Shown one piece after another: positions 24,038 through 29,066 of a stretch of 30,469 nt of DNA. The stretch comes from a virus. A model generated the notes under the pieces. The model made no database searches and was not told the origin of the DNA. It worked only from the letters and a program-made list of their open reading frames with translations. The position numbers and the translations under genes were made by a program. The stretch is taken from positions 1-30,469 of IMG/VR virus record IMGVR_UViG_3300046323_000140; one strand, 5' to 3'. Each line of letters starts with the position of its first letter. Within the stretch, counting starts at the first letter, position 1.

Positions 24038-26230
24038 TCACGATCCTAGTGCCGCCCAGTTGATCCCGACATGCTTCATAATCGGGTTTAGAGCATACCT
24101 AAGCGCGTCACAGTTATGAACTATGACGCCCTCTGCAATAAATTCATTCTCGCCGTCTATCAAAAGGTTATAAACCTTACTTGCATACCCATGATCTGTA
24201 ACGGTTAGAACATGCCCTACTACATGTTTTTGTTTTTGAGTATTTGTTAGTTTCGAATGGATTTTCGCAAACAGGGCATTCAATCCAAACATTATCAATG
24301 CCGGATGCGCGACGGCTTGCCGACTTACACGCATTGGAGCAAAACAAGTCAAGGTTGCCAAGTTTTTTTGGCATGAATTTATTTTTGCAGTTATTACATT
24401 CTTTTTCAACTGGCACAAATGATTGATATGCCATTGCACCGACCCGCCTATGCACTTCGATGCCTTCTGGAGTTGAGTGCCAAGCCTTTGCCAGATGGTT
24501 GATTGATGCAAGGTGTTTAATTTGGTTATCGTATCTTTTGCCTTGCATTGGGTGGCGCGAAAAATGTTCTTTTCGAGTAAGGCACTCAAGGTTTTCAATT
24601 GAGTTGTTGCTTGTGTTTTCATCGACATGATGAATGTCAAAACCTTTTGGAATTGTGCCGTTAACACTTTCCCAAACGGCTCGGTGTAGATACTCGACAC
24701 CGCCTTGGATACTGCGCTGGAAATAAACTCTATCTGACCTGCGTTTTGATTGCGGCCAACGGTTATATTTCTTTCCGTTCCAGATTGTTGTTTCAGCCAT
24801 GATTTACTCCCTGTTACTTCATCACCGTAACACAGAGTGTCTGCTCTTGTAAAGGATGTATTTCGCAAGACGGGGTGATCTGGGGTGCATACCAAATCGC
24901 CAATAGTTGTGGACACTTTAACGACTGGCTTGTTATGTCCTGTTACATGCGCCGCAAGCACCTTGCGCCATCCTTTGCGCGTCATTGCCATATCGCCAAC
25001 TACTACGCTCTCAATCGGTATTTGTCCGCGTTTAGTTAAAACCCTTTGACCTTCCGAAATGCAATAATGGTTGTTTGCATCGACGGGCTTAGGTTTAATC
25101 GCGCCTGATAGTTTGTCAATTTCCCATGAATAAAGCCTAAACTCCCTCGCCGTTTGAACGCAACGGGGATGGATATACACGCGCTTGAATGATCGGATAA
25201 ACTGAATGCCGTCCTCGACGCTGCCCTTACCCTTAACGCAACCGATAGCCCGGTGAAAGCCCTTGCGCTGAATATGCGATATCATGCCAGGTTGCGCGCT
25301 ATCCCATCGACTGACATGCTTGTCATATTCTGGAATACTGGCCGATACGCGACTGACAATATCGTCAATCTCAATGCGAGTTCCGCCCGCCTCATAGTCA
25401 ATATATAGGCAGTTGTCTTTGACCCATGCCCGGACTGCGGCAGTAGGATCTTGCGAGTATCCAAAGTCACCGCCTAGATATGGACCTTGCCATCCGGGTC
25501 CGTCAACTTCAAACTCTTTAATCTCATACTTGCCCGCCATGATTTGGGCCTCTGTGAGCGTTAGGAACTGGCCTTCCCATATGTGATCGTAAGTGTCCGG
25601 GCGAAACTCCAGATCGGCCTTGCGCTCATCTTCTAGGCCTTGCGGAAACCAAGGATTGTCGGAGTAGTTACATTCGACAATGACCATGCGCTTTGGATCG
25701 TATGAAACGCGGAAACGCTTATGGGTTGCGCTTTCCTCGCTTTCCGGGTTCCACGTTAGCCATATTTCGGAATTCGGTTCGCGCATTACTGTAGCGATCA
25801 GTTTGCGCCATGCCAGCTCTGATACGTTTTCCGCCTCATCAATCCATGTTAGCAGGACTTTGGCTTTTGACTTAAGGCTGTCGAGGTTATGACGTAAGCC
25901 GACAAATAGAAACCATATATTACCAGACTTGGTGCGGATGTACTCTTTGCCGATTGAGAAGTGAGAGGCAAGCCAATCATCTTCCTGAATGACTGATTTC
26001 AATTCCTCCATTGAACTGTCTGCTAGTGACCCCATGAATTCACGACCGCATAGGATTGCGCCACGTAGTCCCATAGTTTCAAACACTAGGGCTCGTACGG
26101 CCACCATGCGGGCGAAGGTGCGGGTCTTGGCACTACCACGGCCACCATATGCGCCACGATATGCCACAGCACCAATGGCCGGGGCGAATACGGGCGCTAG
26201 GGCTTGCGGGATTTGCACGTTAACTTCCAT
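24038..26230 (-). CDS. terminase large subunit, intein-containing precursor
   Basis: A 730-residue precursor giving a 413-residue terminase after removal of the intein. N-extein (1-389): Walker A GGRGSAKT at 29-36, Walker B VLLTWIDEAE at 125-134 (Asp131, Glu132), coupling motif WLTWNPES at 157-164, nuclease aspartates Asp255 in GGDFGYSQ and Asp310 in RWDSAQP. C-extein (707-730): CDALRYALNPIM with the third nuclease aspartate. It packages DNA with ATP and cuts concatemers. ATG at 26230 is chosen, because upstream in-frame codons have only non-ATG starts and cross a promoter and terminator. There is no ribosome binding site, and the promoter lies so close that the mRNA may be leaderless. Without splicing the nuclease site would be broken. 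Confidence 0.92.
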   Translation of the reverse strand: MEVNVQIPQALAPVFAPAIGAVAYRGAYGGRGSAKTRTFARMVAVRALVFETMGLRGAILCGREFMGSLADSSMEELKSVIQEDDWLASHFSIGKEYIRTKSGNIWFLFVGLRHNLDSLKSKAKVLLTWIDEAENVSELAWRKLIATVMREPNSEIWLTWNPESEESATHKRFRVSYDPKRMVIVECNYSDNPWFPQGLEDERKADLEFRPDTYDHIWEGQFLTLTEAQIMAGKYEIKEFEVDGPGWQGPYLGGDFGYSQDPTAAVRAWVKDNCLYIDYEAGGTRIEIDDIVSRVSASIPEYDKHVSRWDSAQPGMISHIQRKGFHRAIGCVKGKGSVEDGIQFIRSFKRVYIHPRCVQTAREFRLYSWEIDKLSGAIKPKPVDANNHYCISEGQRVLTKRGQIPIESVVVGDMAMTRKGWRKVLAAHVTGHNKPVVKVSTTIGDLVCTPDHPVLRNTSFTRADTLCYGDEVTGSKSWLKQQSGTERNITVGRNQNAGQIEFISSAVSKAVSSIYTEPFGKVLTAQFQKVLTFIMSMKTQATTQLKTLSALLEKNIFRATQCKAKDTITKLNTLHQSTIWQRLGTQLQKASKCIGGSVQWHINHLCQLKKNVITAKINSCQKNLATLTCFAPMRVSRQAVAHPALIMFGLNALFAKIHSKLTNTQKQKHVVGHVLTVTDHGYASKVYNLLIDGENEFIAEGVIVHNCDALRYALNPIMKHVGINWAALGS
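24113..25063 (-). mobile_element. 317-residue intein in the large terminase
   Basis: Splicing elements are intact: Cys1 in CISEGQRVLTKRG (block A), VVVGDMAMTRKGWRKV, the TPDH of block B (Thr60 to His63), then the C-terminal KVYNLLIDGENEFIAEGVIV block and final His316-Asn317, followed by extein Cys. The N-terminal splicing half is about residues 1-86 and the C-terminal half about 296-317. The intervening 210 residues encode no endonuclease in this frame. They are Lys/Gln/Thr-rich with about six acidic residues against about twenty lysines, as expected from the overprinted frame of another gene. The insertion site is between NNHY and CDALRY, a conserved nuclease motif, as is usual for inteins. 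Confidence 0.9.
24177..24800 (-). CDS. free-standing HNH homing endonuclease overprinted on the intein
   Basis: A 207-residue protein in a -1 relative frame, wholly within the intein. Residues about 36-82 are an HNH_3-type core: YLHRAVWE (His39), GFDIHHVDEN (His57, His58), then NNSIENLECLT. The C-terminal third holds two zinc-finger-like clusters, Cys135-X2-Cys138 with Cys154-X3-Cys158, and Cys175-X2-Cys178 with Cys193-X3-Cys197, probably for DNA recognition. ATG at 24800 has AGGGAG about six bases upstream. It starts just after the N-terminal splicing half and its stop comes right before the C-terminal block F, so it fills the usual endonuclease slot without sharing the frame. It presumably cuts intein-free terminase genes. 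Expression from the terminase message by internal initiation is inferred. Confidence 0.88.
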   Translation of the reverse strand: MAETTIWNGKKYNRWPQSKRRSDRVYFQRSIQGGVEYLHRAVWESVNGTIPKGFDIHHVDENTSNNSIENLECLTRKEHFSRHPMQGKRYDNQIKHLASINHLAKAWHSTPEGIEVHRRVGAMAYQSFVPVEKECNNCKNKFMPKKLGNLDLFCSNACKSASRRASGIDNVWIECPVCENPFETNKYSKTKTCSRACSNRYRSWVCK

Positions 26231-26236
26231 GCGGGT

Positions 26237-26265
26237 GGTATAGCATGTTGGAGGTGGAAAGGCAA
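26237..26265 (-). promoter_or_regulatory. promoter of the large terminase, possible leaderless start
   Basis: TTGCCT, 17 bases, TATACC on the minus strand. The -10 ends six bases before the ATG, so transcription would start at or next to the A of the start codon. This fits the missing ribosome binding site. Confidence 0.55.
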
Positions 26266-26297
26266 AAGCCCCCTGCTTTGGAGAGCAAGAGGGCTTT
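26264..26297 (-). terminator. terminator before the large terminase
   Basis: On the minus strand AAAGCCC(T)C-TTGC pairs with GCAGGGGGCTTT around a loop and is followed by TTTTGCC. The stem also has GGGCTTT on the other strand. It lies between the small unknown gene and the terminase promoter, whose -35 begins in its T tail. Confidence 0.6.
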
Positions 26298-26387
26298 CTA
26301 GCTGATATAGTATTTATATCCGTTATGGAAGCACCAGATACAAACACCTTATCAGTGTTCTGTTAGTTGCACCCGAAGTGGGTTAGG

Positions 26388-26627
26388 TTATACCTCTACT
26401 GGGTTATTAAACAAAACCCGATAGTTTCCTTTACGGTATACGGTTTTTCCCCAGTCGTTTGTTTCTTTTTTAGTGATTGATAGACGGGCAAAACAGCCGT
26501 CAATCTCAGAGAATACGTAATGGAGTGCTTTTGTTCCTCCTTCTGTGATGCCTTTAGTCAACATCTCGGCAATATGCCGCTTGTTTGTTGCGGTTAGGTG
26601 ATTTCCCTCAAGCTTCACGATATTCAT
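26388..26627 (-). CDS. small protein of unknown function
   Basis: A 79-residue protein starting MNIVKLEGNHLTATNKRHIA, basic and mixed alpha-beta, with RKGNYRVLFNNP near the end. ATG at 26627 is used because AAGGA lies eight bases upstream. Earlier ATGs at 26633 and 26636 would leave no room for a ribosome binding site. No known family or membrane segment. It lies between small and large terminase, with its own upstream promoter candidate and a terminator before the next gene. It may be a regulator or inhibitor, but nothing in the sequence decides this. Confidence 0.65.
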   Translation of the reverse strand: MNIVKLEGNHLTATNKRHIAEMLTKGITEGGTKALHYVFSEIDGCFARLSITKKETNDWGKTVYRKGNYRVLFNNPVEV

Positions 26628-26660
26628 CGTCATCATCCTTGTTTGCGTTTCGATATATGC

Positions 26661-26688
26661 AGACTACACCATCCATCGCGCCATGCAA
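26661..26688 (-). promoter_or_regulatory. weak leftward promoter candidate
   Basis: TTGCAT, 16 bases, TAGTCT on the minus strand, about 34 bases before the start at 26627. Spacing is shorter than ideal. Confidence 0.4.
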
Positions 26689-26722
26689 TCTAAATAATCG
26701 CACCTGGCATAAATTTATTCTG

Positions 26723-26751
26723 TTGACAGGTCGCGCGACTCGGGGTAGTGT
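26723..26751 (+). promoter_or_regulatory. rightward promoter of the third plus-strand island
   Basis: TTGACA, 17 bases, TAGTGT, with CTCGGGG just before the -10. It matches the layout of the promoters at 10778, 23372 and 29014. Confidence 0.62.
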
Positions 26752-26789
26752 TTATGCATAGATACAACTCAAACAAAGGAAACAACGAA

Positions 26790-27005
26790 ATGAACACCTC
26801 ATTCCAGAGCGTCGCTACCATGTCATTGGTCTACAACTCCAAGGACGTCCTATTGTTTAAGGTAACTCTGGACGCGGACGTTGCTGAATTTATGGGAGAA
26901 ACCAGACTGACCTACGTATTTGATAGCTTTCTTAACGCTGAATGGATGTGTGATACACTGCAATCAAACTTTGACGCGCTTTATGAGCATGCTTTATTTG
27001 ATTGA
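26790..27005 (+). CDS. small protein of unknown function
   Basis: A 71-residue acidic protein starting MNTSFQSVATMSLVYNSKDV, with a beta N-terminal half (VLLFKVTLDADV, RLTYVFDSF) and a helical C-terminal half (LNAEWMCDTLQSNFDALY). ATG at 26790 has AAAGGA about nine bases upstream. A longer frame from 26748 would start inside the promoter -10. No known family. The last 25 bases overlap tail to tail with the small terminase gene on the other strand, with no terminator between. Confidence 0.65.
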   Translation: MNTSFQSVATMSLVYNSKDVLLFKVTLDADVAEFMGETRLTYVFDSFLNAEWMCDTLQSNFDALYEHALFD

Positions 27006-27337
27006 TCAGCCTTAACCCCAACAGGCACAAGATTAATCACTGTAGGCGTCATCGTGCCATCGCTGGACGTGTTGTCGATCGGTTGTGTGGCCTTGCCTAG
27101 GTGACGGTCAAGCGCATCGCCAATGATCTTGTTGATGTCGGCGCGCAACAATTCTTCCCGCGCTTCAGGCTGGACCATCTCTATCTTTGCCAGCACGCCC
27201 TCGATCAACAGGTTCTGCAATCGCGCTGCCTTTTCGGCGCTATCTTTGATTAAGCGATGCGTTTCGGAGTTGATGCCGCCGGGGTTGCCAGATTGGCCGG
27301 GTTTGAATTGCGTAGACGGGTTTGGAAACTGCGACAT
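26981..27337 (-). CDS. putative terminase small subunit (DUF5681-like)
   Basis: A 118-residue protein with FKPGQSGNPGGINSE near the N-terminus (about residues 11-25), the signature of the DUF5681 group found next to large terminases, then helices (LIKDSAEKAARLQNLLIEGV and IEMVQPEAREELLRADINKI). ATG at 27337 is preceded by AGGTG. A TTG one codon earlier is possible. It should recognise the packaging site and present DNA to the large subunit. It is separated from the large subunit by a small opposite-strand gene and a small unknown gene, about 0.75 kb, which is unusual but not rare. Confidence 0.72.
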   Translation of the reverse strand: MSQFPNPSTQFKPGQSGNPGGINSETHRLIKDSAEKAARLQNLLIEGVLAKIEMVQPEAREELLRADINKIIGDALDRHLGKATQPIDNTSSDGTMTPTVINLVPVGVKADQSNKACS

Positions 27338-27362
27338 CAAACACCTGTTCTCAGGTTTACAA

Positions 27363-27791
27363 TCAAAGTATCCCCGCTTCTTTCTGATCCTCGTAATCTT
27401 CTAGCATATTCATTCCGAGGGGTGTTGCGTTGATTGTAAAGTTTTCGCCATTAAACATGCAGGTAATATATCCTAAATCTTGGCACTTTGCAATTACGGC
27501 CTTTGCATTGCCAATTGCGCGTAGACCGATGCCACGTGTTGTTGTCAGGCATAGGTCGGTATTGTTGTCGGCCCATAACACACCCCCATGATCGGCACAT
27601 GCGGCGATAAGGCGATACTCGTCTTTGTGTAGGTCATCGGGTTCTTTTTGCCAAGGGGGTGTTTTGCCACTCTTGCGGACGGCTTTACAATCTAGGCCCC
27701 ATTGATTGAGCAATGCGCGGCGATAAATGTCTTGGTAATTATCTGGCATTGATTTGACGTATGGGGATGACACCCAGTCGAATAGGCTCAT
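27363..27791 (-). CDS. unknown phage protein upstream of small terminase
   Basis: A 142-residue protein starting MSLFDWVSSPYVKSMPDNYQ. It contains IYRRALLNQWGLDCKAVRKS, DDLHKDEYRLIAACADHGG and a later region KAVIAKCQDLGYITC, then a beta C-terminal part. The pattern suggests a small alpha-beta protein, possibly with a winged-helix-like end (NFTINATPLGMNML), but no named domain is recognised. It shares an ATGA overlap with the 59-residue gene upstream and ends about 25 bases before the small terminase, so all three are probably in one operon. Confidence 0.68.
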   Translation of the reverse strand: MSLFDWVSSPYVKSMPDNYQDIYRRALLNQWGLDCKAVRKSGKTPPWQKEPDDLHKDEYRLIAACADHGGVLWADNNTDLCLTTTRGIGLRAIGNAKAVIAKCQDLGYITCMFNGENFTINATPLGMNMLEDYEDQKEAGIL

Positions 27792-27967
27792 GGTTTGATC
27801 GCCACGGTATATCCGTCTAGTGATACGCGGTTACGCCCGAATACCACGCAGTTATCCGAGATGATGTGTTTGCTGGTTGCTGTTATACGGAACGCTGGCC
27901 GACCGAATGAATACACTAGGACGGTGCTTTTTTGGCGGTTGGTGTTGATAAATTCTGCGCGCGTCAT
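27788..27967 (-). CDS. 59-residue protein, first of the small terminase operon
   Basis: A short gene starting MTRAEFINTNRQKSTVLVYS. It is basic, beta-type, with FRITATSKHIISDNCVVFG and ending AIKP. AAGGGG lies eight bases before the ATG. The stop overlaps the ATG of the next gene as ATGA, and a good promoter lies about 22 bases upstream, which together support it as real. No family or function recognised. Confidence 0.68.
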   Translation of the reverse strand: MTRAEFINTNRQKSTVLVYSFGRPAFRITATSKHIISDNCVVFGRNRVSLDGYTVAIKP

Positions 27968-27989
27968 GATGTGCCCCTTGGTTGATGTA

Positions 27990-28019
27990 GGTATAGCATG
28001 ACGGCGCGGGGGGTGTCAA
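27990..28019 (-). promoter_or_regulatory. promoter of the small terminase operon
   Basis: TTGACA, 18 bases (C-rich), TATACC on the minus strand, about 22 bases before the ATG at 27967. Strong -35 match. Confidence 0.65.
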
Positions 28020-28023
28020 GCGG

Positions 28024-28476
28024 TTACTCGATGCGGATCACTCGGTAAGTGTCGTGACTGATTTTTTTGACTGAGAATTTAGTTTCTGTCTGCGCGCCAA
28101 AGACGTATGGATAATTTGCGGCGTTTGCTTTACCGTATTGACCTTGTGAGATGGTAACGGCATCTCCGACATTCATTGATGACATTGGCCAGTTAGGCGC
28201 TACTCCTGACTTGCGCTTGGCTAGGATATCGCAATCGGCAATGCGCCAAATTAGCAGGTTTCCCATGCGTGTTCTTGACTTAAATACGTATCTCCCTTTG
28301 GTTGCCGACTTGATGAATTTTTGCAGATGGACTGGATTTAGTTTTTTGCCGTTTTCGTCGATCAACCATTCGATAGATACTGATTGATCTATGGCAAGCG
28401 GGTTGATTGTTTTGGCAAGTGCTCTCGTGATTGTGGCTTTGCCGTCGATTAGGTGGTCGCGTAGGTCTAGGATCAT
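28024..28476 (-). CDS. unknown protein, first leftward gene next to the control region
   Basis: A 150-residue basic protein. Residues about 25-75 are alpha-beta with SIEWLIDENGKKLNP, followed by a Lys/Arg-rich patch (ATKGRYVFKSRTRMG). The C-terminal half has GDAVTISQGQYGKANAA and a strand-rich end (KKISHDTYRVIRIE). This layout suggests nucleic-acid binding, but no named domain is recognised. ATG at 28476 is chosen because GAGG lies about seven bases upstream. ATG at 28488 lacks a site. It is closest to the repeat-bearing region and its own promoter, so it is a possible early regulator. Confidence 0.65.
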   Translation of the reverse strand: MILDLRDHLIDGKATITRALAKTINPLAIDQSVSIEWLIDENGKKLNPVHLQKFIKSATKGRYVFKSRTRMGNLLIWRIADCDILAKRKSGVAPNWPMSSMNVGDAVTISQGQYGKANAANYPYVFGAQTETKFSVKKISHDTYRVIRIE

Positions 28477-28506
28477 TTGAAGCCTCATGGTTTGATTAAT
28501 GGTTTA

Positions 28507-28535
28507 TTTTTAGGCGTCAATCTATAGGATGTCAA
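28507..28535 (-). promoter_or_regulatory. leftward promoter at the control region
   Basis: TTGACA, 17 bases, TAAAAA on the minus strand, about 30 bases before the start at 28476. The -35 is perfect and the -10 is modest. Confidence 0.55.
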
Positions 28536-28549
28536 GAGGTTTTTCCTAA

Positions 28550-28606
28550 AGGTTAACACGTTAACAATATAACCTGACTATTTGGTCAGGTTAGTTCTCA
28601 GGTTAG
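28550..28606. repeat. AGGTTA repeat cluster with hairpin
   Basis: AGGTTA occurs at 28550, 28588 and 28600, and inverted at 28570. Two GTTAAC palindromes lie at 28552 and 28560. AACCTGAC (28571-28578) and GTCAGGTT (28585-28592) form perfect 8-base arms around a 6-base loop. The cluster starts 15 bases upstream of the leftward -35. Confidence 0.6.
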
Positions 28607-28674
28607 GTCTAAGTGATATTTTTTCACCAACGATTACAGCCCTTAAGCCCTTGTATTTATTTATTTTTTAAGAA

Positions 28675-28689
28675 TAGTAGTAGTAGTAG
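28675..28689 (+). repeat. TAG trinucleotide tract, five copies
   Basis: Five consecutive TAG units in the non-coding region. Such a tract can change length by slippage. No gene crosses it. Confidence 0.8.
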
Positions 28690-28711
28690 GGCCAATCATA
28701 ATTTTCTAAAA

Positions 28712-29007
28712 ATAACCGCCTAACTTAAAAAACCGTAAAAATTAGGTCTATATAGAGCCATAAGGATTGAATAACAAACCAATGTTATTCATTCCCTCTG
28801 TTCTAAGGGCCCATATACATATTTTAAAACGGTTATGGTTATGTCGTTGAAAACAAAGGCAGAAAAAATAACCGTTTTTTCAGTTTTGTTGATTTCATTG
28901 GATAATTTCGTTTTGAAAACATGCGATTTTGCAGTAAAGTTAGGTGTTTTCGGTTATCGCCGGGGTGTTTTCGGCGGGTTTCGGGCATGTTTTGCGAAAA
29001 CGGTTAT
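28712..29007. repeat. CGGTTAT iteron-like repeats before the primase
   Basis: CGGTTAT occurs five times in about 300 bases: plus strand at 28830, 28951 and 29001, minus strand at 28712 and 28868. Three copies share the longer AAAACGGTTAT (28826-28836, 28868-28878 inverted, 28997-29007). The last ends six bases before the -35 of the primase promoter. Confidence 0.7.
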
Positions 29008-29013
29008 GTGCTC

Positions 29014-29043
29014 TTGACGATTTGCCGCGTTTGGGTGTAGTGT
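29014..29043 (+). promoter_or_regulatory. rightward promoter of the primase operon
   Basis: TTGACG, 18 bases, TAGTGT, with TTTGGGTG before the -10, about 23 bases upstream of the primase ATG. It resembles the three other plus-strand promoters. Confidence 0.6.
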
Positions 29044-29066
29044 CTGTTTTGTAGCTTGGAGGCGCA

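Larger units (their letters stand above)
28536..29013. other. AT-rich non-coding control region
   Basis: The only stretch of several hundred bases without a convincing gene. It lies between a leftward and a rightward promoter and is markedly richer in A and T than its surroundings, with many poly-A and poly-T tracts. It holds AGGTTA repeats with a hairpin at its left end, a (TAG)5 tract, and CGGTTAT repeats toward the right end. Divergent transcription, iteron-like repeats and the adjoining primase suggest a replication origin and early regulatory region. Confidence 0.6.

Noticed and set aside
24038-26230. A self-splicing RNA intron around the HNH gene
   Set aside because: The terminase frame is continuous and the boundaries show protein-splicing residues (Cys1, TPDH, His-Asn before Cys), so an intein explains the insertion better.
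26231-26347. N-terminal extension of the large terminase by 39 codons
   Set aside because: The extension needs a GTG start and crosses a promoter and a terminator. Its translation (Pro- and Ser-rich) does not resemble terminases.
28675-28689. CRISPR or satellite array
   Set aside because: Only a five-unit trinucleotide tract is present. No spaced direct repeats of CRISPR type were seen anywhere in the window.
28835-29017. Plus-strand 60-codon open frame in the control region
   Set aside because: No ribosome binding site, an unlikely composition, and it runs through the CGGTTAT repeats and into the primase -35 box.
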